Source: Polytrichum commune (Eukaryota > Streptophyta > Polytrichopsida > Polytrichales > Polytrichaceae). From it: DNA of 64,000 bases. Made by a program: the position numbers and the translations under genes. This document shows positions 11,561 through 23,980 of the stretch, in pieces. The stretch spans positions 58,282,001 through 58,346,000 of the forward strand of contig OX485804.1 of NCBI GenBank assembly GCA_950295325.1, in the 5' to 3' direction. Positions within the stretch are counted from its first letter, which is position 1, and every line of letters starts with the position of its first letter. The notes under the pieces were generated by a model that was not told the origin of the DNA, searched no databases, and saw only the letters and a list, made by a program, of their open reading frames with translations.

Positions 11561-13255
11561 CACTAGGCCTCAAGTCCAAAATATGAGAAATCAAGTGATC
11601 CTAATGGGGCACCACTGTCCTATGAGATCTTGTTGGTCCCAATGAATGGACTATGCAAGGGCAACTTGGCTCACCAATTTCAGAACAAAAACCTATAAAA
11701 TTGGATTTTTTCTATAACCCGGCACCACTCTTTTAGGATGTATCTCTTGGCCTTAAGAAAACTTCATAACATTATTGATAAGCTCTCGAACTCATTTTCT
11801 AGCAAACTCTCTTGGAGATTGATTTAAAGACTTTAATGACAACTCCCTTAAGCCGTGTTTTGAACCCCAAGTTTATTGGACCGGGGCACTAATGCTTTTT
11901 GGCTCAACATTCAACCCACCTCGAAGATTGACTACTCGAACTATGAGGAGTATTTTCTTGACTTGGTACTGACAAAATTTGGCAAATAAAAGTGGTGCCA
12001 TGTTTTCACCACTTCCGATTTTCCAAACCTTAAGCTCGGATCTTAGTATAAACTCTCTGCATCTAATTTTTTTGTTTATACAAATAGAATCTCTTGATTT
12101 TAAGGTTTCTTTTTGTCTTTGGACCATAATGTAAACCCATCATAAGAGCCGGGTTACATTAGACAGGCTCAAGACTCGCTCAAGAAACTCATGGTCCAAA
12201 TTTTGCACAAAGTGATTCCCTCAATTACTTATACTTAATGTTTCACTTTGCATCTTGTAAATTGTAGTTGTAACACATGCATGCATTTGCTAAAAATATC
12301 TAACATGTTGTATGCAATTTGATATATATTGCTTTGATATAATGATATTGAATCATGCAATGACAATTATTGGCTAGTGAGCATAGGTGGGGTAGTGAAG
12401 AACATCCTAAGTAAAGTTAAATCGGTTAACTTACCGAGCGTAGATGGGGGACTGCAACCATAATCAAACAATATGCATTATATGAGAAATAATGAACTCT
12501 GTACCAACTTGCCCAAAATTAGAGGTCTCACTTGAAGCTCAAAGTGTATGTTGCATGTGCTTCTCCCTTACAACTTTTTCTCTTTAGCTACATACTAATA
12601 AGACCACAAAAAAAGTTGAAGTTTTTTTTTTGTTGCACATGAGTGTACCTCTTGTCCATTCAAGATTAAAAAAATTTGATCCCCCATATGTTTGTAATTG
12701 ATTCATTTCAAACAACTTTGACTAAACTAATCTAGGACATTTAATACTAATGTTGTGTCAAATGAACAAAACCTTCAGACCTTGGACAACTAATCAATTA
12801 ATTCAATTATCAATTAACTAGTTGCCTTTCATAACTATAGTTGTTCGCAATTTGACTTGTCAAAAAATGTAGTTTATTGTAGTTGTTGTAAATTCGCCAT
12901 GTCAAAAAAATATAGTAAACTATAACTATATCTAGTTAACTAAAACTAAGCGCAACATGTTCATGGAATTTTGTTGTCGTGTTGTAGTGTCATTAGTGTG
13001 TTATTTGTGTTGGTGGTGTTCATGAAGGTTGTTCTAGGACCCAACACTATGAGTAATCGTTTCTTGATGATCCTCCGTGGCCTGAGCATATTAAAGACCC
13101 TCAACTAAAGAAAATGAAGAGGCGATTTTCTTCGTGTACATTATAATATTTGAAATTTGTCCAGTTAACTACAGTTGTTCCCTAAAATGTATTGAAATAA
13201 ATCTAGTTGTTTTGATAATTGTCCAAGGTATGAAAACCTCCGAATTGCGTACTAT
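11561..13255. other. no recognised gene
   Basis: AT-rich DNA. A block near 11560-12150 (AATCAAGTGATC, a stretch around GACCCCAAGTTTA-type text) has a diverged counterpart near 57890-58160, so part is probably another dispersed repeat. No coding frame is supported. Confidence 0.4.
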
Positions 13256-13619
13256 TTCCGGGCTTGTATGTTGGATGGGAGAGAGGTACACGCGTGTGCA
13301 ATAATGCCCTCTTGCCGTAGTAACTTGGTAAAGAGACGCATGATATATGACAACCAAGATAAAACTCCTCTTATAAAACTCCAACATATAGTTTATCTAT
13401 TGGGTGGCCTTTTGTCATACCTTACAACTCTGGGCATCCAATTGAAACCCCGACCGAAACTATCTCCCCCCCTTTATGTGAGTAATATAATTAGAGTATG
13501 CCAGCAGCCAGACGGAAGTGGCCTTTGTCAGGTGGCCGAGTTAAATTACGGGCCAGGCCTAGTTACAGAACACATTATGTATGGTCAATGACACCCGCAT
13601 ACGGTCAACTAACTAAACC

Positions 13620-13669
13620 TGGTCCAATGAACGGGGAGAACCAACTGCTGCTTACGAATGAACCAGTCA
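13620..13669 (-). mobile_element. Mutator-like MITE end fragment
   Basis: CAATGAACGGGGAGAACC followed by TTACGAATGAACC matches the right terminus of the Mutator-like MITE family, read inverted. It is cut off exactly where the PIF/Harbinger MITE starts at 13670. Confidence 0.55.
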
Positions 13670-14894
13670 GGGCCACTTCACACACGAGACTGAGGGCCCG
13701 TGACCATTGCCACTTCAAGCACTCTCATTGGTGGAGAACGGGGAGCCGGTCCGAGTTCGCTACTTCACACTACGCTTGAGGGACCAACGGAGTATGTATG
13801 TGAATGCAAGATGTGTGTAAAGTCGACATGGATTCCTACATGGCATCGAATGGATCATGTTTCATGGTCACTTGGATTATTCTCAGAAACCATCTCTTGG
13901 AGGTAGGCCTAACATCAAACCGTTGGGAGACCATGGCACTTTGAACGTTCAAGACCGTTGGTTTATTCTATTTTATCATGGTTGAGGACCCGTGTGAACA
14001 GAAAGTTATTGACATAGTGTTTGGTTGAGGGCCACTTCACACACGAGACTGAGGGCCCGTGACCATTGCCACTTCAAGCACTCTCATTGGTGGAGAACGG
14101 GGAGCCGGTCCGAGTTCACTACTTCACACTACGCTCGAGGGACCAACGGAGTATGTATGTGAATGCAAGATGTGTGTAAAGTCGACATGGATTCCTACAT
14201 GGCATCGAATGGATCATGTTTCATGGTCACTTGGATTATTCTCAGAAACCATCTCTTGGAGGTAGGCCTAACATCAAACCGTTGGGAGACCATGGCACTT
14301 TGAACGTTCAAGACCGTTGGTTTATTCTATTTTATCATGGTTGAGGACCCGTGTGAACAGAAAGTTATTGACATAGTGTTTGGTTGAGGGCCACTTCACA
14401 CACGAGACTGAGGGCCCATGACCATTACCACTTCAAGCACTCTCATTGGTGGAGAAGGCGGAGCCGGTCCGAGTTCACTTCACACTACGCTCGAGGGACC
14501 AACGGAGTATGTATGTGAATGCAAGATGTGTGTAAAGTCGACATGGATTCCTACATGGCATCAAATGGATCATGTTTCATGGTCACTTGGATTATTCTCA
14601 GAAACCATCTCTTGGAGGTAGGCCTAACATCGAACCGTTGGGAGACCATGGCACTTTGAACGTTCAAGACTGTTGGTGTATTCTATTTCATCATGGTTGA
14701 GGACCCGCGTGAACAGAAATTTATTGACATAGCGTTTGGTTGAGGGCCCGGTCACGTATGGTTTCACACTACACTTGAGGATTTGTGACCACACAACATG
14801 AGTTTGGAGGTGTGTTGGGACGGCCTTTGGACACTTTCTTTTGGGCTCTCACAATTTCATGGTCACGGCTCTTGGTTCGTGTGTGAAGTGGCCC
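13670..14894 (+). mobile_element. PIF/Harbinger MITE with an internal 359 bp tandem triplication
   Basis: The ends are inverted repeats: left GGGCCACTTCACACACGAG, right the complement ending GTGTGAAGTGGCCC. TCA lies outside each end (13667-13669 and 14895-14897), a variant of the usual TTA. Inside, a unit of 359, 359 and 356 bp starts at 13670, 14029 and 14388, and the single-copy tail starts at 14744. Single-unit relatives of about 495 bp lie at 26055-26550 and 62481-62974. Each unit starts at a GGGCC preceded by TTGA inside the element. The 67-68 codon frames repeated in each unit are a consequence of the duplication, not evidence of a gene. Confidence 0.88.
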
Positions 14895-14965
14895 TCAGTG
14901 ACCAAGGAGATTTTTGGGCATAACCGCTTGAGGTCCTAGTGTTTCCAAGTCCGAATGGTCAACCT
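14895..14965 (+). mobile_element. Mutator-like MITE start fragment
   Basis: TCAGTGACCAAGGAGATTTT, TGGGCATAACC and GTCCTAGTGTTTCCAAGTCC match the left end of the Mutator-like MITE family; the similarity fades after about 14965. Its first bases coincide with the TCA target duplication of the preceding PIF element. Confidence 0.55.
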
Positions 14966-15419
14966 ACTTTTCTTATATTTATAAGTTACTCTATATACTT
15001 CTAAGATTTCAACTACAAGAGAACACATGTTTTTCTATCAAAGTTTCCTATTTGGATACTATAGCTAAGTTTGAACTCAATAGGGTATTCTTATACATAT
15101 GTTACATACTTTGTGAAAGTTTTGTGGTTTTTGGGTCTCATTCATCATCTTTATGATCAAATGTATTATTTCATGTTACATAGAATTACTCTTATTATTA
15201 TACATTATATTTTCCTTAGATAAGATTGTTAATGGATTTTTGCACTCCTTCCTTGCTTCATTAACTAGTTCACTGCTAGTCACGTCCAAGCCTTGCAAAA
15301 ACACCTCCCAAGCTAGTTCTTCATTCCCAGGACATGCTCCTCCAACATATAATACCCTAAAACATCCGTTTAAGATTTGAAAATATGCTCTGAACACTAC
15401 CTACCAACTCATGTTTTTG

Positions 15420-15805
15420 GCCCAATCGGCCAACTTCCGGAGGTCATTTTCATAAACTGATTCGAGATCTGCTCTTTCTAACCTTCCACCAACCTATGGT
15501 AGAGTTTTCGGGTCATTTTGACCACTTTCATATTTCCGACCAAGTGACATTTTTGGTTAGATCGGCCAACTTCCAAAGGTGGTTTTGCAAACAAAGTCCG
15601 GAATTGCTCTCTCCAACCTTCTACCAACTTATGGTAGAGTTTTTAGGTCATTTTGACCATTTTCATATTTCCAACCAGCTAGCATTTTAAGTTAGATCAG
15701 CCAACTTCCAGAGGTGGTTTTCGCAAACCAAGTCTAAACCCTGACCTCTCTAACCTTCTACCAACCTATAATACAATTTTGAGGTCATTTTGACCACTTG
15801 CTCCA
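15420..15805. repeat. tandem repeat, three units of about 136 bp
   Basis: Each unit contains a CGGCCAACTTCC-like start (15427, 15563, 15698), an AGGTGGTTTT block, a CTAACCTTCTACCAAC block, GGTAGAGTTTT and GGTCATTTTGACCA. The last is itself palindromic. Units are diverged. No coding meaning is apparent. Confidence 0.8.
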
Positions 15806-16465
15806 GACGTCCTCCCATGAGCGTCACATCAACGCATACGCGCCCTCTCTACTTTCTAATGCATTCTTAGGTCATACATCATGAGCTATCCAATGCACAC
15901 TTTCAGTGACATAATTAACACCTACGTTTTGTCAACATTAAGGACTATGTTAGCTTACAAGAAGAGCAGTATTAGGAGAATACCAACAATGAGTCTATTC
16001 TTTAAATCCCTATTTCAACACTATACTGCTTGGTTTTCTAGGATTGTTGTTTGTTATGCTTGCCACATATTTCTAAGACACTACCCATCCAAATCTAATA
16101 CCACAAGCATACACACCTTTTCTAAGAGTCTAACCTATCTTCACATATGTGAACTAAGAGAGCCAAAAGGCTCTAGGACAACCCTTATATACTTCAAGAC
16201 AAATACCTACTAGGTGGGTCAACTTGGTAGGTTGCCAACATGTCAAAACAATGCAACTAGCTGTCCTGATGCGTTTTTGCCCTCTGTCAAGCTCATGACC
16301 AACTGGCACACTGAGCTCATAAAAACGGTCAACAAGTAAAAGGCTCACAATGCCATTTTAATAACTTTGGACCTACAAGTCATTTTATGGCCAACTAAGT
16401 TACTAACAACAAATAATTACCACTACTGAATAGAATATTCGATAGTAAAACAATTAGAAAAAACA
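15806..16465. other. no recognised feature
   Basis: Open frame 15881-16213 (110 codons, plus) has ordinary AT-rich composition and no domain. No element boundaries seen. Confidence 0.4.
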
Positions 16466-16466
16466 A

Positions 16467-16793
16467 CTCCACAAAATATGATATTTAGTGTTTGATACAC
16501 TAAATACAAACGCATACACTAAATATCAATAACCCTATGAAAGTAAGTAACATTAAATGTAAACTCAAACACTAAATATCAACTATGGTAATATGTGGAA
16601 GTTACATGTTTGAATTTAGTGTTAGTAAGGATTGAAAAAAAAATTATAATAAGGGAGGTGGCAATAGGGAAGGAAAGCGCCACATTTATGTCTAACACTA
16701 ATCGTCAAATAATTGAAATTTAGTGTTGAGCATGGTAGGGTGGTAACAACACTAAATATAATCAAACACTAAATATCATATTTTGTGTAGTGG
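16467..16793. mobile_element. MITE with palindromic ends, family P (copy 1)
   Basis: The left end holds CCACAAAATATGATATTTAG and the right end, complemented, CCACTACACAAAATATGATA continuing into TTTAGTG. The TIR core CACTAAATAT/ATATTTAGTG is itself self-complementary, so each end can fold alone. More CACTAAATA copies lie just inside both ends. CACTAC at the right terminus suggests a CACTA relationship, but the target duplication is not clear. Confidence 0.65.
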
Positions 16794-16799
16794 ACGTTC

Positions 16800-17550
16800 T
16801 AACAACTAATTGCATTAGGGACAAATTTGTTGTCAACTAGTAAATTGGCATTTTTTGGCTTTTCGACAATTTGTGACCAACTAGTCAATTTTTGACATGC
16901 TGGTTTACTATGTACATTTATGTTCTTTAAACATAGTGCTAAATTCTACCTTAACAAAAATAATTGACATGTTCATGTTGCTACTAACATTAGTACATGC
17001 AAAATCTATTAATACACTAACACATCAATACTCGAGATGATAGTTTTGTGTGGAGATAAACTAACATTGTGTTTTGGCCAAAGGAAATGAACATAATATT
17101 ATGGTGCCGGTCACGGTGGGTGATCTCGAAAGCATTTAGTAACATATGGTGGCCACACATTTTTATTTATTCATGTATTTAGGTAGCCAACCTGAAGCCC
17201 ACGACCTAAAGAGGACAATTGACTCCAAGTCCACATGCAGCTAAAGACTACGTAGTCACTACTGTATCATTTACTTGAGAATGTAAAGGATCATAATGGC
17301 AGTATGTGTATCTACTTCATTGCTATTGACAACATAGCTTTTGAACAATGAATAAGATCGGAAATGTAATACCATGTCAGAGTGCACTCTTTTATGAGAA
17401 TGGATGGAAGTGTAACAAAACTTTCCGCCATCAATACTTGAGAATCTCATACATATGTTTCAACTTACGCATTCATATTTCTCTAGCCCACTTATCAGAG
17501 CCCAACATTTTCCTTTTTAATTGCATCCATACCCAGACCATGCCCATCAG
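16800..17550. other. no recognised feature
   Basis: No convincing gene, TIR pair or tandem array seen. Confidence 0.4.
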
Positions 17551-17554
17551 CAGT

Positions 17555-17885
17555 GACCTATGCTCACCCATGCCCACCCATAGCATGACATGTGCACACC
17601 CATGCCCACCCATGCCCACACATAGCATGACATGTGCCCACCCATGCCCACCCATGCTATTCAAATTGCGCCCATGTATTCAAAAATTGTGTAATGTGTA
17701 ATTGTGTAATGTGTCTTGTATGATTGTGTAATTGTGCCCCACCCATGCCCACCCATGAACAATAATATCGCAGTCATGCCCACCCATGCCCACCCATGAA
17801 CAATAATATTGCACCCATGCCCACCCAAAACCCATGGGCATGGGTGGGTATGGGCATGGGCATGGGCATGGATATGGGCACCCAA
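17555..17885. repeat. CCCATGCCCA minisatellite with a self-complementary end
   Basis: Variants of CACCCATGCCC are repeated many times, interspersed with ATAGCATGACATGTGC and AACAATAATAT spacers. At 17813-17882 the array reverses into GGGCATGGGTGGG repeats, so the junction around AACCCATGGGCATGGG can form a long hairpin. The frames across it, rich in Met, Pro, Gly and His, are repeat translations. Confidence 0.8.
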
Positions 17886-18039
17886 TGTAGGGCTCTGCCG
17901 CTTATGTGTCCCTTCCACTTCTCACACTATCACTGCCCACGTCAAATAAATAAAGTCTTTGGATCACTAGGCCCAACCTTCTCCACCAAATGGCAGGACA
18001 AGGATGCGTCCACGTCACAAACCTGAACCTCCTCGTGAA

Positions 18040-19610
18040 AGTTTTAGAATGGGTATGGCTCACAACACACACTCGACAAATTAATAAGCATCACTCACGA
18101 TAATTGGTCAAATAAAATAATTAACCTCCTCCAACAAACTAATATGGTCCCCATAATCACCATCCCACCCCTCACTACGCATTACCCTCCGTCTTCACAA
18201 TACAACCATCACAAGCAAATACACCACTCAACAAAATCCTCAAAACTTGTAGTAGTAGAACATTGTGCCCAAAAAAATCACAGCCGAAATCGGTTGCGGT
18301 TCTCTTGACTAGCCTAATTTGTAGTCGCTAAACAACTATAGATTTTTATTTTATTTTAAGACCTTTCCAACGGTATATCACATACCCCCAAATTCCTAAA
18401 ATTTTGATCTCTAAACCCCAAAAAACCAATCTACAATCGTTTAGCGATTGTAGATCAGGTTGGTCAGAAAAACTGCACCGGATTTTGGCATAGTTTCCTA
18501 CTAGTGTTGGCATACAACCACCCCACAACCAACCACACACTCATCCCACACCTACCCTCCTTCTCCCCCGAGATCTAGAGGTTTAATGGCCCATTGTAAA
18601 TCAACACCACCGCTTGACTTCCTAGGTACCCAAATATCCTCCACACTGGATTATACGCAATGCCACTTGCCTTAAAACAATCTCAAACGCTCACCACATA
18701 CACTTTCATATTCATAAACAACCTAAATTGCATACACCGACTCCTCGACCATATTAAGAATACCTCTTCTCAATACAACCACCTAGACAAACTCCTCAAA
18801 ACCCACATCATAACCGCAATAAAAACCTCATAGTATAACATTACAATTTGTCAAGTTAGAGCTCACTCAAATATCCTTGGAAATGAGGAAGCATACAAAC
18901 TAGCCAAGAATATAGCAGAAAAACCACCAATTATGTTCACCCTTTTTCACCTCATTGGTCAATAGACACCATAGTGGCCATCAATGCCCCAACTTCCACC
19001 CAACATAATGGATTAGTCCGTGACCTCAAATGCTTTATCAAAAGAAGGAATACAAAAGTTCACTCATAGCCGATGCAAAAAACACATTACTCTACATAAA
19101 TACTTGGCTCAACAACATCGACCCTCCACATTTAATGGTCCAACCTATTTTGGGACATCTACCGAATAACAAATGCACAAATCACACAAGTCCTTAAATT
19201 TAGTTCCGTAAGATACTTAGGAAACTACCCACAAACAAACATGACCTCAAAAAAAAAATCCCATGTATGCAACCTCTATACATCTCACCAAATTAGTATA
19301 TGCCTACACCTACTCTCTTGTTGCAAAAACAAACAAATGAACAACCTTTGGACCAACCAACAAAACAAAACAGTCCATGCACTTGCCAATACACTACTAG
19401 CCCTACCTAGCACATTGTGTTTTACATTAATAACATTGGTAAAACTAAAGATTGCTCCCCTGAAAACACCATACCAACATGGCTATTACCATGCACGTGC
19501 TACCTACCCAAATGTGAGTGCAATAAGGATTGTTATACTTGATCTCCAAGGGATAGACTCCTCATTGGAGACTCAAATGACATGCGTGGGTGACTATGAA
19601 TAAAACCCCT
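18040..19610 (+). pseudogene. LINE fragment A: RNase H and Cys/His finger region
   Basis: A 5'-truncated, frameshifted non-LTR retrotransposon. Translating across shifts from about 18640 gives an RNase H-like stretch: LYAMPLAL, FIFINNLNCIHRL, then VRAHSNILGNEEAYKLA near 18860-18910. The acidic residues of the family pattern (Glu before LYA, Asp in TDNLN) appear as Gly and Asn, so the domain would be inactive. About 19260-19400 gives a Cys/His segment (CNLYTSH, LHLLSCC) with a diverged RHN-like NQQNKTVHAL. About 19470-19530 gives TIPTWLLPCTC and KCECNKD, a cluster shared with the other LINE fragments. No reverse transcriptase is visible upstream. A small CACTA-type MITE interrupts it at 18250-18506. 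Confidence 0.7.
18250..18506. mobile_element. CACTA-type MITE inside LINE fragment A (257 bp)
   Basis: The right end, complemented, is CACTAGTAGGAAAC; the left end is TAGTAGTAGAAC, a diverged partner. TTG flanks both sides (18247-18249 and 18507-18509), the 3 bp duplication expected of CACTA elements. The subterminal halves are complementary (ACTAGCC...GTAGTCGCTAAAC against GGTTGGTC...TAGCGATTGTAGA). Non-coding. Confidence 0.65.
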
Positions 19611-19639
19611 TGTATATGAGAAATCTATAGAGAGAGAGA

Positions 19640-21035
19640 AAAAGTACATATACTAACAATAGGCTAGAAAAATGGACTTACTAAGATTTTTAATTGAATG
19701 TGGTAAATGCCTCATTGCATGCACAAAAATATACATCATGAAATAAATAGACCTTTATTACATGTTTAATCCATTTTCACTTTTCAATGAAAAAGTCATT
19801 GAATACACATCATTTGCACAAAATCATGTAAATTGGATGAAACTAGCACATCTATTTTCATTTTTTTTTCTCTAGACCCCTCTTTAGTACATCTTTATAT
19901 GTACACACTAATGAAAAAAATAATTCTCCCTTATTTATATTATATACGCTAATGCCTCAAATACTACCCTTTTCGACACTCACATTAGTTTGTACATGGT
20001 ATTTAGAGTCCACCCCCCCCCCATGCTTGATCTCCACCGTATCCTTCTAGAAGCATCATTTTCCCCCAAAAAGATTCCACATTGTATACAAATTTAATTA
20101 TCTTTAACATGTTGACTAGAAGTGTGAGTTTCATAATGTGGTGGGAAATGTAAGATATATTTGTGTCCTTGACATGCTTACTTTCTTCAAATAATAACTT
20201 TTGGAAAAACAAAAAATGGAAGGGTTCCAACCACTTCAAGGTTCACATCTTAAAGTTGTTCATAGATCGTTGTGATTATTTGGTCTAGATGGTGTAGAAG
20301 CACACTAGTTCAAAGTGCAGTAAACAAAACTAAGAAGAAGAAGAAGACCTTGAGAAAGATATACATAAAAAACGGTTGCAACCACCTTTAGGCTTCTTAG
20401 GTGTTTAGGGAGTAAGGTACTTAGATGGGCCTAATTTGGTTACTTCTTCTCATTACCAATATTACTTAATAATACTTGGAATCCAAGGTTGAAATTTATG
20501 TGCATCCTGAAATGTATATGAAGAAGCTTCGGGGGGGGGGGGGGAGCAGTGTGTTAAAAAGTTAAGGATATAGGTGCGAACAACCACTATTTTATAGGGG
20601 GGTATTACTTTCAATTCTCTTATTTTTTTCACATGCTATCATTATGTATATTTCTACTTTGGGTTAATAGAAAAATGGCTTGCATTACTTATAATTCCAA
20701 ATTACCTATTATTCCATACCCTATAGTACTTTAAAGATGTCCAGTGCCATTTTTGATACCCTATATTACTCCTAAGTCCATTTATAATTTTTAGCCCCCA
20801 TGTTTTTAAAATACCCTATCATTTGTTCGCACGTATATTGCTACTCCAACCAATGACTACCCCCCCCCCCCCCCGAGGAAGAAGCCAATGTCAATCCCAC
20901 TAAATTTTTGGAGCTTGTGTTAAATTGTTATGAATTATCAAAATTCATTGATGATGAGCCATAAGCATGTCACGTAGCCCCCCCCCCCTCCCCCAAAACA
21001 TATGTTGACTTTTGTGCTTAGAATGATTAACAAAT
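19640..21035. other. AT-rich stretch with three long G or C runs
   Basis: No gene seen. Uninterrupted runs are G14 at 20531-20544, C15 at 20860-20874 and C11 at 20978-20988. Confidence 0.5.
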
Positions 21036-21039
21036 TTTA

Positions 21040-21200
21040 ATTATGTAGTCCAGTCTAGGTCCAATCTCTTTGAAACACGTGTCATTTTGTCGGTCCATTC
21101 TTAGATTTGCACAATGCATGTGACTACCCACCACTCACATATAAGTGTCTGATAAAGATAAACAAATGAAAGAAGCCCACTTACCTTAAGGATATTTCCC
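21040..21200 (-). repeat. dispersed family DR-A, partial inverted copy
   Basis: It keeps AGTCCAGTCTAGGTCCAATC, CCATTCTTAGATTTGCAC and CACCACTCACATATAAGTG, the end of DR-A that carries the ACTCAAATATAGGTG signature. Confidence 0.45.
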
Positions 21201-21812
21201 TTGATCGTGGGCATGCCACTTCTAAATTCACATTTATTTTTGGTTGTTGGTTTGCACATGAATTGCCTCATCTTGTTGGCCTTTGGAAGTCACAAATGTA
21301 CAAGTTTAATGTTTTTGAATCAAGGTTGAAATTCAATGTCACGTACCCCTAACAATTTAATGCAAATAATGTAGACACAAGGGTAGCGAGCTTTAAATCG
21401 TGATGCATTGATGAATAACGTCATAACTCATGAGAATATTGTGATTGTCATCGACTCATACCACCTAACCATAGGAGAGAGACCAAATGTCCTCTATCCT
21501 ATCCCAAACTTATTCTTATAGGATAGTAAAAGCCTTTTATGCATAGTTCTATCTCAAGTTCTATCTTGGCTAGTGTGATTCCATTGCCAAGTCACTATGA
21601 ATTTTACCATCTTCATTCATCCTCTATAAGATGAATTGCCTATATTTTCATATTTTCATTGGCCAATATCCGATTAAATGGAATTCATATCGGCACTTAT
21701 TGTTTAAAAAATGTATGAAAAGTTATTAGAAATCATTTCTTAGTACAAAATCTTGAATAAGTGAAAAGAAAAGGCATGTTCAAAACTTTAAATTTGAAGA
21801 GTTAATATCCTT

Positions 21813-21872
21813 GGCAGGAATTGAACCTAGCAATGCTTTCACCGCTTGAAGGCCAAGGGTCCTCCAATTCTT
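21813..21872 (-). repeat. tRNA-like sequence, possible SINE head
   Basis: On the minus strand a TGGCCTTCAAGCGGTGAA stretch (A-box-like) is followed about 35 nt later by GGTTCAATTCC, a good pol III B box. I could not fold a proper acceptor stem, so this is not called a tRNA gene. A SINE relic is the likelier reading. Confidence 0.35.
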
Positions 21873-23665
21873 CATAGAACCAATTGGAATTGGTCATGGA
21901 AAGGTTGCATAATTCAAAAAGTTTAAGGTTTAGGGTACTTCCTCAAGTGCATCATCAAATGCCCCAGACAAATAGAGCTATGGATGCTTCCGGTTGAAAT
22001 CCAGTAACTCACAAGAAGAATCGGTTACATTTCCGGGACATTTTCTGGTCCATCGGCTAATTGCCGGAGGATTAAAATTATAGTCAGATTGCCATCCGAT
22101 GGCTGGAAATTTGGACCGGCCATGAGGGGAAATCCATCGGCTGATAATGAACTAGCCGTCGGTTTTCCCCGAACATAGATGCCAATCATGTCATTTAACA
22201 CTAAAACAACAACCTTCACATTGATAATCTAGAACTAGACAGTTACATGACATGGAAAAGTTTGAAGAGGTCAAAGTGTTGAGTCTATCTTAATCATGCA
22301 TGCCCTTTCAAGTGTGCAAATTATTCAGCCTAGAATATTGTTTATTTTTTGAGCACCTAGTGCAATACTCCAATCTCAATATAACATTTATTATTTAAAA
22401 TTTAAGTTTGTTTTTTGTCCATTATTGATCCTTTATTGTTCTTGCAAAAAGAGAAGCCACCGTGGAGTCATGTCATGTCTTCATCCAGCCATCTCACACG
22501 ACATGGAGATTCTTTTGTTTTTCAAGATTAGATAGGTGCGAATCCCATTCATTGATGTAAATATGAAGGAGAACGATGTTCTAAAGTGCTTTTGTACTAG
22601 GACTTGAACGAGAAAGCGAATTTTCTTGCCCGTGGGTGTTGCCTATTTTAAGGAAAATCCATCTTCAATAGTGCGGCCAACATCCACAACCAAACATGCT
22701 TCCAAAATGGCATTCAAGCTCATCGTGAGAGACATTCATCATTTCATAAATGAACTTTGACCACCTCTAGAATAGGCATATGGAATCAAGATTTAGAAAT
22801 CTAAACTCTTACATATATATGTATTCTAGATTTATGTAAATATATTTATTTAATCTAGGGTTGACATCCATTATGTCATCCAAAATTAGAAAAAACTTAC
22901 AAGCTGAGAACTTCAACTTTGCAACCCTTTGATTTTCTCAAATTTTGTTGAAACAAAGTCAAACAAATTCCCAAATCTTCATAGTGGAGTTGGCCTTCCA
23001 CATAAAAGTGGTTGTATATTATGTGTTGGTGATAGTGGACTAATTTGCCCTCGACATCAAGGGTGGTATGAGAATTCTAAGATTATTGGAATATGCTTGC
23101 AGACAATAAAGGGTTAACTCTAAGCCATGTCATACACCATTCAAGTATAGATCACCAATTAAGAAGAGTAACCACATAAGATCACACACACATCAACTCC
23201 GCCCCAACTCACCACTTGGGACTAAAACTTCAATGTATAGATGCACCAATTGTTTAGAGCACCACCATGGGCTTTGCTTAGTCAATCAAGAGGCTCAATG
23301 GGTCTCAAAACTTTTGGGGTTCTATTCTTGAAATTTGGCATACAAGATCCTCATAAGTTACTTTCTATCATTTTACCTAGGGTTACTTTACACCAAAGCA
23401 CGAGGGCCCATGACCATTGATTTGCAAATTTTGTCATTGGTTGAAAAGCTGGGGGAAAGCCTCCAAGGACATGAGCTTAAGATAATGTTCATTAAAAGTT
23501 GGACCCTACCCCTCTACAATAGTGGCCGTTGCGGTGTTGGTTTTAGCACCATCTACCTTATACATTTTCTTAAATCTCACATTGTCGTTGTCCTTTGACA
23601 TCGTACATTGTTAGTTATGAGGATCACATTGCAAGATCAAGAGCTTCTATGTTGATATCGTCGTT
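21873..23665. other. no recognised gene
   Basis: An inverted-repeat-like patch at about 22020-22165 (CCATCGGCT blocks) and weak DR-A or PIF-MITE similarity near 22330 and 23400 are all I see. No supported coding region. Confidence 0.4.
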
Positions 23666-23669
23666 AATA

Positions 23670-23980
23670 AGGTGAACATGCCTAATTTGGTAACTGCTTG
23701 TGTGATTTATTTGGAGACCTATATTTGGGTGGTATGCGGTTAGGTGTGGCTCAAACAAAAGGATACCAAAAAGACATGTGTTTGATAGAGATTAGTATTG
23801 TACATGTCTAGAAATATGATGACCATTCCATACTCAGAAGTCAACATAATTGGGGGGGGGGGGGACGTATATGGCCACTTAATAAGCATAAGAATCTTCA
23901 CCTTTATATTGAATAAATACTCATATGAGCTCCAAAACTTATGAGGAAAGTGGCTATAGCCTTTGTTTTTGGTTCGCTTT
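23670..23980 (+). repeat. dispersed family DR-A, copy ending at an element junction
   Basis: It shows GGTGTGGCTCAAACAAAAGG, the ACATAATTGGGG block expanded here to a G13 run (23852-23864), GGCCACTTAATAAGCATAAG and ATTGAATAAATACTCATATG. It stops where the family T element starts. Confidence 0.6.

Noticed and set aside
13700-14621. Three nearly identical 67-68 codon frames
   Set aside because: They are copies made by the 359 bp tandem repeat inside a MITE. The related single-unit MITEs at 26055 and 62481 do not keep the frame.
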